Shown here piece by piece: positions 26,280 to 35,619 of a stretch of DNA of 64,000 bases. Each line of letters begins with the position of its first letter. Position 1 is the stretch's first letter. A program made the translations under genes and the position numbers. Source of the stretch: JAFGPL01 sp963781805 (GTDB lineage Bacteria > Bacteroidota > Bacteroidia > Bacteroidales > UBA10428). The notes beneath the pieces were generated by a model. That model was not told the origin of the DNA. It made no database searches and saw only the letters and a program-made list of their open reading frames with translations. The stretch spans positions 1,054,001 to 1,118,000 of the forward strand of contig CAWAHF010000004.1 of the NCBI GenBank assembly GCA_963781805.1, in the 5' to 3' direction.

Positions 26280-26604
26280 ATCAGTAGTTAATATCGTTTT
26301 TCAGCAAACCCTATTTAACAGGATTATACAAAAAAATAACCGTATAAATTTTACGCTATTTATTTTTTTGATTTGAATTATACATAATTAGTTGATTTTA
26401 AGATAATTATTTTCTCATTGTGATATAAGTGCCTTACGAGTCTCTTTAAATTTCCAGCATGGACGAATGATAAAATTTATTTCGTTGCTTTTTAATTGAA
26501 CTACATTATGGTCTATTCCTTTTGTGACTGACAAATAAACTCTTTGTGCGTTCCTTTCGGTACTTGAACCTAAAAACAAACTCATTTTCAATCCTAATTT
26601 GCAT
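26280..26604. other. Gap with one unrecognised small minus-strand frame
   Basis: A 66-codon minus-strand frame runs from 26615 to 26415 and overlaps the last bases of the GH31 gene. It contains MSLFLGSSTERNAQRVYLSV, which I do not recognise, and no signal peptide or promoter. The rest is AT-rich and featureless. Probably noncoding or a relic. Confidence 0.35.
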
Positions 26605-29133
26605 TTACAATCCAACTGTCAGCTTTTTGCCTTTATACTTTATTGTTTTATCAACGTTCAAACTTTCGTCAACACCGTCACCTTTACCTTCGCCTACCAT
26701 GACCAAACGAAAATCGCGGTTAACAACCATGTGATCAAAGGATCCTTGGCGATCGCCAATCGTCAACATTTTATTTTTGTCATCCCATTGAAGAACAATG
26801 GTGGCAGATTTACCTTGCTCATAATTGTAATTATCACCTTCGTCTTCGTAAATAGTGAACGTACCATTGGCTCCCGGGTAAATTCGGATTTCGTATGAAA
26901 CATCATGCTTTTCGGAAGAATATTGTTGTACCGGACTCATTGGTACAATAGCTCCGGAACATACAAAAACAGGAATATGATCCAGGGGTGCATCAGCTAT
27001 GATTGTAGTTCCGCCTTGATATTGTTTCCCTGTCCAGAAATCAATCCAATTCGTATTCTTTGGTAAATAAACCGACCGAGTTTTATCTATACCTGTCAAC
27101 TCTTTTGAATTTGGCTCGTAGTACATCGGGTTGGTAACCGGACAAGCCATAAATGATGGACCAAACATAAACTGGTCCTTTATATTATACACTTTGGAAT
27201 CTTCTCTAAAATCAAAAGTCAGCATGCGGGTCATCGTATAGTCATCGTTTGCCACCATTGCCGCAACAGAATAAATGTAAGGCAACAAACGGTAGCGCAG
27301 ATCGATTTGCTTGATGATACTTTCGTAGAACGGCTCGCCCTGTTTCCCAAATTGCCACGGCTCCCGGGGAAAATCGGTTCCATGACTACGAAACATAGGC
27401 AACCATCCGCAGAACTGGATGTTCCGCACATAAAATTCGCGATAGCCCAAATCTTCAGTGCCTTTATTGAAGGCTCCCTGCCAAAACCACTGGTCTTTGC
27501 TTTTAACAAAAAATGCTCCTGCATCAATCGTCCAATAAGGGCAACCGGTTGCCATGTAATTTAGCCCGGAAGGTATCCACTGCGCAAAATCCGCCCAGGT
27601 GGCCTTGGTATCACCGTTCCAAACAAAGGTTCCGTAGCGTTGTAGTCCGGCAAAACCCGAACGGGTCAGGTTCACAACCCGTTTTGCATTCGTCTCCAGA
27701 CGTTGGTTTTCATAAATCCCCTCGGCATGGTGCAGCGAAAAGGTGTTGGCGCGAAGGGGACCCAGCAGGTCATTTAAAGCTTTGGAATTTATTTCGAAGC
27801 GGGCTTGCGGGTTATCTGCAATTGCGTTTGCTTTACCGCTCCAGTCATTATCAACGGGTTCAGAGGCGTCGCACCACCAGGCATCCACACCTTTGGAAAA
27901 CAGGTTCTTGTTTACATATTCGTCCCAATACATTTTCCGTGCCCCCTGATTGAACGCATCGTAGATCCCACGTCCGAGAACATAGCCCTTCTCTCCCATT
28001 TCGGTGGCCTCGTTACCATGCACGGATGGCCAGATGGAGAGCATATAATGAGCATTTTTTTGATGAACATTACTTATCATAGCTTCCGGGTGCGGATAAA
28101 CTTTTTCATCAAACTTTTTATGTCCCCACCATCTGGAATCCCAATAATTCCAATCCTGAACAATAACATCTAAGGGAATTTTTTCGGTACGGAAGCGGGT
28201 TAAAACACTGTCTATATCCTGAGGGTTTTTATACCTTTCCTTAGATTGGACATAACCGAATATATACTTTGGCATTATTTGTACTTTCCCTGTTAATGTT
28301 CGATAATGACTTACCACCTGGTCAAATTCAGGACCGTACATAAAATAATAATCAAGTTCGTTGACAGCATTCATTTGCATAAAACTGCCTAAGCTGTCAT
28401 CATGGAAAATCATAGACGAACCTGCATCAAAAAGCAATCCGTAGCCTTTGGAAGACAGGAGCACCGGCACGCTTTTTTTAAGGTTGTGTTGATACAAGTA
28501 TTGGATGGTACCGCGCAGGTTCATATGATCTTCCTGATGGGAGCCTAATCCAAACAAAGCTTCATCCTTTTGCCAAACAAACTGCTGTTTGACTTGCCAC
28601 GCAGACCCAGTCACCTTTTGCGATGCTACTTCTGAAACAGCCAAACCGCCGTTGGCGGTTTTTTCCACTTTATTTTTTTGATCATCGAAAGCCACTTCCC
28701 GAATAGTCACCGGTTCGGTCAACCGGGGTTGCGACGCATTTTCCTCCAATAGGATTGTTCCGTTCGCCGTCCAATATTGTATGGCTCCGGTAACTTTATT
28801 GATCACCACTTTCAACTGCTCCGATTCAAGGGTAACAGCATTGTCTTTTTCTGAATACCGAAAGGGCGTATTGCTTGCCTTGCGGGCCACGCACATATCG
28901 GTTCCGTTGCTCTTTAGCTCTCCACCCGGCACATATTGCACCCGTACAACTTCAGGGCTAACAAACTGGATGTTCAACTTCTCCTTGTCACGTCTCAAGC
29001 TAACCCCGTTTTCTTCTTCTTGCGCCGTAAACAGGTTTTTCTGTTTGGCATCTTGTTTCGCACCTGCCTGAACGGAACTAAAAAATCCGAGCATCGCCAT
29101 ACAAGCGGTAGCCAATAGTAATCGTTTTTTCAT
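26605..29133 (-). CDS. GH31 alpha-xylosidase-like glycoside hydrolase
   Basis: An 842-residue secreted enzyme (signal MKKRLLLATACMAMLGFFSS) has the galactose-mutarotase-like N-domain, the GH31 barrel and C-terminal beta domains. The nucleophile is Asp422 in WWCDASEP and the acid/base is Asp508 in WNGDTKATW. The LDVIVQDWNYWD and IWPSVHG motifs are typical of the XylS/alpha-xylosidase branch. GH31 xylosidases remove alpha-xylose from xyloglucan oligosaccharides, though alpha-glucosidases share the fold, so specificity is inferred. The GH29 fucosidase gene is 15 bp upstream on the same strand. The pair would strip fucose and xylose from xyloglucan-type side chains. Confidence 0.88.
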   Translation of the reverse strand: MKKRLLLATACMAMLGFFSSVQAGAKQDAKQKNLFTAQEEENGVSLRRDKEKLNIQFVSPEVVRVQYVPGGELKSNGTDMCVARKASNTPFRYSEKDNAVTLESEQLKVVINKVTGAIQYWTANGTILLEENASQPRLTEPVTIREVAFDDQKNKVEKTANGGLAVSEVASQKVTGSAWQVKQQFVWQKDEALFGLGSHQEDHMNLRGTIQYLYQHNLKKSVPVLLSSKGYGLLFDAGSSMIFHDDSLGSFMQMNAVNELDYYFMYGPEFDQVVSHYRTLTGKVQIMPKYIFGYVQSKERYKNPQDIDSVLTRFRTEKIPLDVIVQDWNYWDSRWWGHKKFDEKVYPHPEAMISNVHQKNAHYMLSIWPSVHGNEATEMGEKGYVLGRGIYDAFNQGARKMYWDEYVNKNLFSKGVDAWWCDASEPVDNDWSGKANAIADNPQARFEINSKALNDLLGPLRANTFSLHHAEGIYENQRLETNAKRVVNLTRSGFAGLQRYGTFVWNGDTKATWADFAQWIPSGLNYMATGCPYWTIDAGAFFVKSKDQWFWQGAFNKGTEDLGYREFYVRNIQFCGWLPMFRSHGTDFPREPWQFGKQGEPFYESIIKQIDLRYRLLPYIYSVAAMVANDDYTMTRMLTFDFREDSKVYNIKDQFMFGPSFMACPVTNPMYYEPNSKELTGIDKTRSVYLPKNTNWIDFWTGKQYQGGTTIIADAPLDHIPVFVCSGAIVPMSPVQQYSSEKHDVSYEIRIYPGANGTFTIYEDEGDNYNYEQGKSATIVLQWDDKNKMLTIGDRQGSFDHMVVNRDFRLVMVGEGKGDGVDESLNVDKTIKYKGKKLTVGL

Positions 29134-29148
29134 TGTTTTTTTCTGAAA

Positions 29149-31092
29149 TTAATATTCCGGTATGACGCTCTTATTCAGCTCAACAGCAAGAATGGTCACA
29201 TCTTTGTCTGATTGTTCAACCTTTTTCAGCACCGTTTCACCGTCACTTTTTTGCTTAAAAGCGATGGCGTTTCCATCGGTGACTGAATAAGCACGCACCA
29301 CCTTCTGGTCTTTGTTTACTGCCGGAAGGACGAAGTCTTTTCCGTTAAATCCGTTGAGCAGATAGATGTAAATAGTTTTGTTTTTATACGCAAATCCATA
29401 TTCGCCGTCTTTCGGGTTCCAAGGGCCTCCGCGGGTGCCGTAAACAGCATCGCCCACCTGCCCGAGCCATTGCCCGGTTTGCCTTAAAACATCGGCTTCA
29501 ACATCGGCTATTTTTCCATGCCGGTCGGGGCCAACATTCAAGAGCAAGACCATGTTGCGAACCACACAGTCGGCCAGCATGCGTTTGACGCCGCCACAAC
29601 TAATGACTTTGGAGGCATCGTTGTGCCCCGGAGTGTAGCCCCATCCCGGTGCCATGCTCATGCACTTTTCCCAAACGTCCTCGCTCCGTATTGGGCCGGT
29701 AACAGGCTGGCCTCCTTCTTCCGATTTAATATCTCCATACCAGCCACTTCGCGCGTTCACAACAACATCGGGCTGATATTTACGAACCATTCCCATGATC
29801 CCCAATGGCTTGCCGGTAGCTTCATCATCAACCTGAAAATAAGGATTTACCGGCCATTCATTGTCTGGATCAAGGTATTTGCCCGACTCCCAAAAATAAG
29901 CGGCATCAGCGTCGGTCCTCTGTTGTCCGAGCCAACCGCCATCCCAAAAAAGCTGGTCGATTTTCCCATATTGGGTCATTAGCTGTTTTATATCACAATA
30001 GAGCTCTTCTTTCATTAGACGCGCATTCTCTTTGTGTGAGATATCGGTGGTATAGCCAAATTTATTGGGTTTACAATCAGTGCCCGTAACATCATAATAT
30101 CCTGGATAGCGCCAATTTATCAAGGTTTTATACAGGCCTACCTTCAGCCCATGATTTCGGCAGGCAGCGACATATTCTTTTACAAAATCACGGTTAAGGG
30201 TCTGCTTCGAAGAAAAAGCATTCATATATTTGCTGTCAAACAAAGCGTATCCGTCATGATGCATGGTGGTTAAGCACATATACTTCATGCCGGCGTCCTT
30301 TGCCAGTTTTGCCCAAGCTCCGGCATCAAACTTGTCAGCTGCAAAATACTGGTCGCCACTTTCCGGATAAGCGAACTTTCTATATTCTTCAGGTCTCATA
30401 CCGTGGTTATACATATACCATTCGCCTTGAGCAGGCCCGGCATAAATTCCCCAATGAATAAACATCCCGAATTTTGCATCCAAAAACCAGTTCATCTTTT
30501 CGTTGGGCTGTTGCCTGATTCCCTGATCCATTTTGGGGATGCGCTCAGGAAGTGACCTTATACCTGCTTCCTTTACCTCTTTATAATCCGAAACGCGAAC
30601 CACGCCTATATCATCTGCCCACACACTATTTTTTACCGTATTGTCCGGGTTTACGATTTCAATAGCCCCCAGTGTCTGTCCTTCTCCAACATGGAATTCC
30701 TTTTTTAGCTGAACCCAATCAGTCCGCGCACTTGCCACGCTAATGTTATTTTCGCCTAATCCTAAAACATTTAATTGTACTAAATCAGATCCACTGGCTG
30801 TTTTCACCCAGGCTGTGATTCGATAGGTAGAGTTGGGAACTACTTTAAAATAACACTCTGCTGATGTAGCATTCTGAATTTCAAGCGACTGCTTTCCTGT
30901 GTGAGCATTTTCTTGACTAAATTCGATCCCATTCCCAACAGAGACCCACGGATTCAAGACAGTTCCTTCAAATTCAAATAAAAAGGGAGTAGGCGCCGGG
31001 TGTTTCTGCGCGACAGAAGCAATTGACAATAAGCACAGCGATATGACCAATACAGGTACGGTTGTGTTAAAGAAACGACTTCTCTTATTCAT
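29149..31092 (-). CDS. GH29 alpha-L-fucosidase with N-terminal carbohydrate-binding-like domain
   Basis: The order is signal peptide, a CBM4/9- or CBM6-like jelly-roll domain (about 40-170, FEFEGTVLNPW through VWADDIGVVRV), the GH29 barrel (about 195-540) and a C-terminal beta domain. The barrel opens WFLDAKFGMFIHWGIYAGPA and contains CLTTMHHDGYALFDSK. The nucleophile is Asp384 in QLFWDGGW. The enzyme should release alpha-L-fucose from xyloglucan or RG-type chains outside the cytoplasm. It is the first gene of a pair with GH31, 15 bp apart. The added N-terminal module is not found in all GH29 proteins. Confidence 0.9.
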   Translation of the reverse strand: MNKRSRFFNTTVPVLVISLCLLSIASVAQKHPAPTPFLFEFEGTVLNPWVSVGNGIEFSQENAHTGKQSLEIQNATSAECYFKVVPNSTYRITAWVKTASGSDLVQLNVLGLGENNISVASARTDWVQLKKEFHVGEGQTLGAIEIVNPDNTVKNSVWADDIGVVRVSDYKEVKEAGIRSLPERIPKMDQGIRQQPNEKMNWFLDAKFGMFIHWGIYAGPAQGEWYMYNHGMRPEEYRKFAYPESGDQYFAADKFDAGAWAKLAKDAGMKYMCLTTMHHDGYALFDSKYMNAFSSKQTLNRDFVKEYVAACRNHGLKVGLYKTLINWRYPGYYDVTGTDCKPNKFGYTTDISHKENARLMKEELYCDIKQLMTQYGKIDQLFWDGGWLGQQRTDADAAYFWESGKYLDPDNEWPVNPYFQVDDEATGKPLGIMGMVRKYQPDVVVNARSGWYGDIKSEEGGQPVTGPIRSEDVWEKCMSMAPGWGYTPGHNDASKVISCGGVKRMLADCVVRNMVLLLNVGPDRHGKIADVEADVLRQTGQWLGQVGDAVYGTRGGPWNPKDGEYGFAYKNKTIYIYLLNGFNGKDFVLPAVNKDQKVVRAYSVTDGNAIAFKQKSDGETVLKKVEQSDKDVTILAVELNKSVIPEY

Positions 31093-31140
31093 AATAGTTC
31101 ATTTTATTAGGTTTATGTTGATTTGAAAAAATACAACAGC

Positions 31141-31278
31141 TTATCTTTTTATAAACTTCATTGATTGAATCATTTTTTGGGGGGTGATTGTTATGACATA
31201 CATCCCCGGACGATAATTTCCGACTTCTAATTTAATGACACCTGCTTTCAGTTCTGCATTTAAAAATGTTTTATTCAT
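31141..31278 (-). pseudogene. Orphan type IX sorting-domain fragment
   Basis: A 45-codon minus-strand frame reads MNKTFLNAELKAGVIKLEVG, NYRPGMYVITITPQKMIQSM and KFIKR then stop. Strand order, the N-x-x-P-G-M-Y-V-I-T turn and the K-F-I-K-R ending are those of the last two-thirds of a type A T9SS C-terminal domain. There is no attached passenger: the GH2 gene upstream has its own stop 60 bp earlier, and the frames in between do not connect. A secreted protein gene has probably been deleted here, leaving its tail. Confidence 0.6.
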
Positions 31279-31338
31279 TGCTGTTAAATGAACGTTGAAA
31301 AGCAGATGCCACCACTTGTTTTTTAAAATCTAACATGC

Positions 31339-33135
31339 TCATTTACTTTTATAATAATCCTGCATCACATACCAAGCCTTTTTCTTTTCGCCTTTTTCCG
31401 ACAACAAGCCCTTTCTGTTGTAGCCTTTCTGATACACCTGGTTCATGCGACCTAACGATCTATAGTCGAACAGAATCCAGGGACATACGCCGCATAGGTT
31501 TGGTACCGTCTTGAACATCGTTGTTTGGTCGATGTAAATTTGCTTCTGATAGTCTTCGCTCCAACTGGCCGCTTCATCAGGCGGGTCATCACTTCCGTAC
31601 AAAGCACCGCCCCCGAACTCGGAGATAAACACAGGCTTGTCGGGATAAACTGATTCCCATTTCACATCCGATGGTTGGCCCTGCCACGGCACATACCATC
31701 CCATGTATTCGTTGAGTGAAAGCAAGTCCGAATACTCGTAAAGCGGATCCCAAACCTTGAGTTGATTGTTTTTATAACTCTGCGTGTTCATGACATGGGT
31801 AATTAAACGCGTGGAGTCCAACGCCCGGCATTTTTGGGTCAGCTTAATAAGCGCATCAGTCCGGTTCGGCGTTCCAGGGCTAGTTTCGTTGGAGAGGCTC
31901 CAGATGACCACCCCGCAGCGGTTTTTGTCCCTGCGAACCATTTCTTTCATCATGGTTTCCATTTTTTGAGGAACCAGACTATCGGCAAATTCAATATGCT
32001 GATACACCGGGATTTCGTTCCACACCATGATGCCCATTTTTTCAGCTTCCCGCACCATGTTTTCAGCATGCGGGTAGTGGGCCAGCCGCACCAAGTTGCA
32101 GCCCAACTCTCTGGCTGCGCTGAGCAGTATTTTTGCATCGTCCACCGAATACGCCCTGGCTCCTTTGTATGGGTTTTCTTCGTGAATGTTTACCCCTTTC
32201 AGAAAAATGGGTTTCTTGTTCAGCAACAGCTTGTTCCCCTGAACTTCAATACTTCTGAAACCAATTTCATCGGCAACCGAATCGGTTTCACTTTCAATGA
32301 TTACTTTGTAAAGCTTCGGATGCTCAGGCGACCATAGTTTGAAATTCGAAGAAAAATCAACTTTTGCCAGCCCGTTTTCATCTGACTTCGTTTTATAATC
32401 CACATTGAGTTCCGGTATTTTTACTTCAACCGCTTGCCCGGCTTGCATTCCATCCAGTTCAACCCAGCCCAGAACTTCACTGAGGCTGCCTTTTTTCAAT
32501 TGAATAGAATAGTCATCGATGTAGGTGTTGTTGGTTTCAATCAACTCAACATCGCGGGTAATTCCGCCGTAGTTGAACCAGTCGTAGCCCAGCCCGGGCA
32601 GCCCATTTTGTACGCGGCGATTATCCACTTTGACAATCAGTGAATTGGCTCCGTCCCTGACTTTATTGGTAATTTCAAACTGAAAAGGGGTAAAACCGCC
32701 TTCATGACTGCCGATTTTTTCACCGTTCAAATAGACATCGGCTAAATAATTAACAGCCCCAAAATAAAGAAATAGCCTTTTCCCATCCTGTAATGTATAA
32801 TCAAACTGCTTTTTATACCATATAGTTCCTTCAAAATAGGTTAGTTCACACATTTGAGAATTAAAATCTCCCGGCACCTTTAGTGTAGGCCCTCCCTCAA
32901 AAGAATACTCAAAAAAATCAGTCTTTTTTTCGGGTTTCTTTTCTAACCATACTTTTCTCCATTCTCCAATACCTGTGGGGTCAATTATAACATTCCAATT
33001 CCCATTCAAACTTATGAAGTTCCTTGAATGTGAATTATTCATTACGGTCTGTCCGCATAAATTATCAACTATAAAAGAAATTAACAGTAAACTTATCATC
33101 CATCTGTTAACTGCCATCTTAAAGTTTCTCTTCAT
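31339..33135 (-). CDS. GH2 glycoside hydrolase (beta-glucuronidase/galactosidase type)
   Basis: Start at 33135 leaves a signal peptide around MISLLLISFIVDNLCGQ; an upstream Met at 33189 adds 18 unlikely residues. The protein is short for GH2 (about 598 residues) with only the three core domains: sugar-binding (LNGNWNVIID, TYFEGTIWYKKQF), Ig-like and TIM barrel. The acid/base is Glu417 in VVIWSLSNETSPGTP and the nucleophile Glu506 in VFISEFGGG. The three-domain length and NPYKGARAYS region resemble beta-glucuronidase-like GH2 enzymes, but galactosidases of this size exist, so the sugar is open. The GH43 copy 2 lies 84 bp upstream. Confidence 0.87.
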   Translation of the reverse strand: MKRNFKMAVNRWMISLLLISFIVDNLCGQTVMNNSHSRNFISLNGNWNVIIDPTGIGEWRKVWLEKKPEKKTDFFEYSFEGGPTLKVPGDFNSQMCELTYFEGTIWYKKQFDYTLQDGKRLFLYFGAVNYLADVYLNGEKIGSHEGGFTPFQFEITNKVRDGANSLIVKVDNRRVQNGLPGLGYDWFNYGGITRDVELIETNNTYIDDYSIQLKKGSLSEVLGWVELDGMQAGQAVEVKIPELNVDYKTKSDENGLAKVDFSSNFKLWSPEHPKLYKVIIESETDSVADEIGFRSIEVQGNKLLLNKKPIFLKGVNIHEENPYKGARAYSVDDAKILLSAARELGCNLVRLAHYPHAENMVREAEKMGIMVWNEIPVYQHIEFADSLVPQKMETMMKEMVRRDKNRCGVVIWSLSNETSPGTPNRTDALIKLTQKCRALDSTRLITHVMNTQSYKNNQLKVWDPLYEYSDLLSLNEYMGWYVPWQGQPSDVKWESVYPDKPVFISEFGGGALYGSDDPPDEAASWSEDYQKQIYIDQTTMFKTVPNLCGVCPWILFDYRSLGRMNQVYQKGYNRKGLLSEKGEKKKAWYVMQDYYKSK

Positions 33136-33219
33136 ATTTAATTGTATCGCAATGTTTGTACTGTGCCCGGTCAGCTTGAAACCCGACATAAAGATAAAAC
33201 TTATTCTTTTCTATCATCA

Positions 33220-34224
33220 CTATAGCCGATATTGACCTTTCACCACTATCTTATCGCCCGAATCATCCACCTCGAATAAATGAGGGACCCTAACGATACG
33301 TCCTTCTATGATCTTGTGGATGTGAACAGACATAAGCAGTTTTCCCTCAAAGGTGTGGAACAACATGCCGTGCCCAAAATTAGGAGGTGTAACAGGGTCT
33401 TCTTCCTGTACCCATGGGCCATCCAATGTGCCACTTTCAGAGTAAGCTACCCCCTGGGTATAATCACTTAATACCCAGCTTGTCCATATCATGCCTAATT
33501 TTCCTGTTTGTGTTTTAAACAAATAAGGGCCATCGGTCACTTTGTTGGGTATAATGCGGCCACCTGGTTGCTTATCTTTACTCCAGGGTGAATCAAATGC
33601 AAAAAACATTATTTTTCTTTTCCCTACCGTACCACTTAAATCAGGTTTCAACTCAATTTTCTCCATAGTACCATTCCAGTTTATCAGCCATTCTTCACAG
33701 TAAATCATGTAAGGTTTACCATCGGTATCAACCCAAAAAGTACCATCGAGGGTAGGTATATCGGCAGGCAAATAAGTTTTATCTTTCATAGGAACATATG
33801 GGCCGTCAGGTTTGTCACTGACCAATACCTGACAAGCCCGCCTGTGAATCACATTGCCTTTTACGGTGTCGATCACGACATCCCTGTTGGTGAAAGTTGC
33901 AAAGTAGTAATACCTGCCTTTGTATTGATGTAATTCAGCCGCCCATATCATGGGATGCGGTCCCATCCATGATTCCGGATCAGTTTTGGCTACCACATAA
34001 GGCCCCGTCCATCTGGCCAGGTCTTTACTTTTCCAAAGCAATCCGCCTGTTCCCGTCATATAATAGGTAGATGTAGCTTTGTCGGCCAAAATAGCCGGGT
34101 CGCTCAACAGGATGGAATCCAACGGAATATTTTCTTTTAGCTCAGGTTTCCAGCCCTGTGCAAAAATTACAGTAAAACTACCTAACATTGTTAGTGTAAT
34201 CAGGTATTTTTTCATAGCGTTCAT
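33220..34224 (-). CDS. GH43 glycoside hydrolase, copy 2
   Basis: Same 334-residue protein as the gene at 17203-18207 except for the final two residues (Arg-Leu instead of Ser-Tyr), which are supplied by DNA outside the repeated segment. Signal peptide and the three acidic active-site positions (Asp42, Asp160, Asp231) are retained, so the copy should be functional. Upstream of its leader lies a dispersed intergenic repeat rather than the GH2 remnant seen beside copy 1, so its expression may differ. Identity at synonymous sites implies a very recent duplication, ongoing gene conversion or an assembly error. Confidence 0.85.
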   Translation of the reverse strand: MNAMKKYLITLTMLGSFTVIFAQGWKPELKENIPLDSILLSDPAILADKATSTYYMTGTGGLLWKSKDLARWTGPYVVAKTDPESWMGPHPMIWAAELHQYKGRYYYFATFTNRDVVIDTVKGNVIHRRACQVLVSDKPDGPYVPMKDKTYLPADIPTLDGTFWVDTDGKPYMIYCEEWLINWNGTMEKIELKPDLSGTVGKRKIMFFAFDSPWSKDKQPGGRIIPNKVTDGPYLFKTQTGKLGMIWTSWVLSDYTQGVAYSESGTLDGPWVQEEDPVTPPNFGHGMLFHTFEGKLLMSVHIHKIIEGRIVRVPHLFEVDDSGDKIVVKGQYRL

Positions 34225-34258
34225 AATTTTATTTTCATTTTAATTTTGTCTTATCCAC
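33229..34258. repeat. 1,030-bp direct repeat, copy 2 (GH43 gene segment)
   Basis: Second copy of the segment at 17212-18241, same orientation. Its right border at 34258 abuts the hairpin that opens the first dispersed repeat of family A. Confidence 0.9.
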
Positions 34259-34560
34259 CCCCGCTGGTCGGAGTTTGCAACTCCGACCTCTTTAATTTAT
34301 TAGTGAATGAATTGCAGAAGTTTATTCGCTTCGCTCATGAAATTCCCTAACTGCCAAAAGGCTCCTGTCTTGTACCTGTGTTAACCAACTCCCTTTTATC
34401 GTGTATTTAGTCTTTCCTCAATGAAAATTTTTGCCTTCAATGGTAACTCAACATGGCTATTTCAGAATTTTTTGTAATTTGCTTGCTGTAAGGAGATAAA
34501 GTTGAGCTTTTATTCGCTTATATAGTAGTTGTGTGTAATTTTGAATCGTCCTGAAAAATT
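34259..34560 (+). repeat. Dispersed repeat family A, copy 1
   Basis: The 5' module has a hairpin at 34266-34288 (GGTCGGAGTT, loop TGC, AACTCCGACC) followed by TTCGCTTCGCTCATGAAAT. The core follows from about 34348 (CTGCCAAAAGGCTCCTGTC through TCAACATGGCTATTTCAG). The 3' module runs GATAAAGTTGAGCTTTTATT to CCTGAAAAATT. A start codon in the core opens an 18-codon frame MKIFAFNGNSTWLFQNFL. This copy fills the 334-bp gap between GH43 copy 2 and the MaoC gene. Confidence 0.7.
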
Positions 34561-35029
34561 ATTGAATAAAATGATACAGGAAGATGATGGTTGCTTCGAA
34601 TGCAGGTTTATCGTTTCCTTCAATTTCAAGCCTGGCTTTCATGTGTGCGCGGGTAATACCGCGAAGGTCTTTAATATCTTCCAGCCTGGTTCGTAATCTT
34701 ATCCTGCTGTTCACCGTAACACTCTGATTGAATTTCAGGTTCTCAATCCCGTAATTTACCATTAGTTTCACATTACGCACATCTACAATCTGAAGCCACA
34801 GATAGGTGAGCATGGAAAGTGTAAGATACCCGTGTGCAATAGTAGATTTAAAAGGCGATTCTTTTGCCGCCCGCTCAGGATTCACATGTATCCATTGATA
34901 ATCGAGTGTAGCATCGGCAAATTTATCGATCTGTTCCTGTGTAATGGTATGGTAATCGGAAACCCCTATTTCCTTCCCAAGATATGCGGCCAGATCCTGG
35001 TAATTATTGATAATCTTTTTGTCTGCCAT
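34559..35029 (-). CDS. MaoC-family (R)-enoyl-CoA hydratase
   Basis: A 156-residue cytoplasmic single hot-dog domain protein. The hydratase-2 catalytic dyad is visible in FADATLDYQWIHVNPERA: Asp43 and His48, followed by the AHGYLTLS helix. It should hydrate trans-2-enoyl-CoA to (R)-3-hydroxyacyl-CoA or act on a related acyl-CoA. NodN-type relatives have the same motif. Nothing in the neighbourhood belongs to fatty-acid metabolism, so it seems an isolated housekeeping gene next to the polysaccharide cluster. A possible -7 box lies 32 bp upstream. Confidence 0.88.
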   Translation of the reverse strand: MADKKIINNYQDLAAYLGKEIGVSDYHTITQEQIDKFADATLDYQWIHVNPERAAKESPFKSTIAHGYLTLSMLTYLWLQIVDVRNVKLMVNYGIENLKFNQSVTVNSRIRLRTRLEDIKDLRGITRAHMKARLEIEGNDKPAFEATIIFLYHFIQ

Positions 35030-35060
35030 TTGTCGGTATTTTTAACATTAACAATCCTTG

Positions 35061-35068
35061 CAAAAATA
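35061..35068 (-). promoter_or_regulatory. Possible -7 box for the MaoC gene
   Basis: The minus strand reads TATTTTTG, matching TAnnTTTG, 32 bp upstream of the start codon. No TTTG is seen at 19-21 bp further upstream, so support is partial. Confidence 0.35.
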
Positions 35069-35170
35069 AAAATGTTTCCATCAATTATCAGCCTGAATAA
35101 AAATAAAATGGATTCATTCGTTTTATACGTTATGTGTATTTCAACCCTATTTTTTGAAGTTTATTGAAGT

Positions 35171-35272
35171 ATAGTGAGATCAGCCACAAGTTACCGCTTC
35201 CCTCAAACTTGCGGGAAGGGATGGGCGAAATATAGTTACCTTTTTGGAAAAAGTAACTATATTTAGATGTTG
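35171..35272 (+). repeat. Dispersed repeat family B, copy 1 (short form)
   Basis: Begins GTGAGATCAGCCACAAGTTA and ends with an inverted repeat ATATAGTTAC (35230-35239) and GTAACTATAT (35253-35262). Compared with copies 2 and 3 it lacks a central segment of about 95 bp. Confidence 0.65.
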
Positions 35273-35619
35273 TATGCAAGTGTTTTTGGAAATTGAGAAC
35301 AAATTAAGTAAATGATTCGTTAATCCGATTTTGTAACTGAAAGTTATGCCGAACTAGTAATTAATACTAATTAAAATAAAACATATTAATTACCCGACAG
35401 GATGAAATTCGAAAACAAAAAAAATCAGGAGTGTCTGAAATCGCTAGATCCATTAAGGAATATTATATTGTACACGAATTTAATTTTTATTTAACCTCTA
35501 AAATTATAATTTATAATAATTTTAAATCATTAATTTATTGAATTGGTTTTAAGTTCAATTTACTTAATATCAAGCTCCCCCGTGTAGTTGTCAGAAGATG
35601 AATTAAATAAATACATAAG
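35273..35619. other. Gap upstream of the arabinanase gene
   Basis: Very AT-rich. A short plus-strand stretch reads DEIRKQKKSGVSEIARSIKE, looking like a helix-turn-helix scrap, but it has no start or context. No TAnnTTTG box was found. Nothing else is recognisable. Confidence 0.4.

Noticed and set aside
35273..35619. Short helix-turn-helix-like stretch (DEIRKQKKSGVSEIARSIKE) as a transposase relic
   Set aside because: No start, no neighbouring IS ends and no second matching motif; too little to call.
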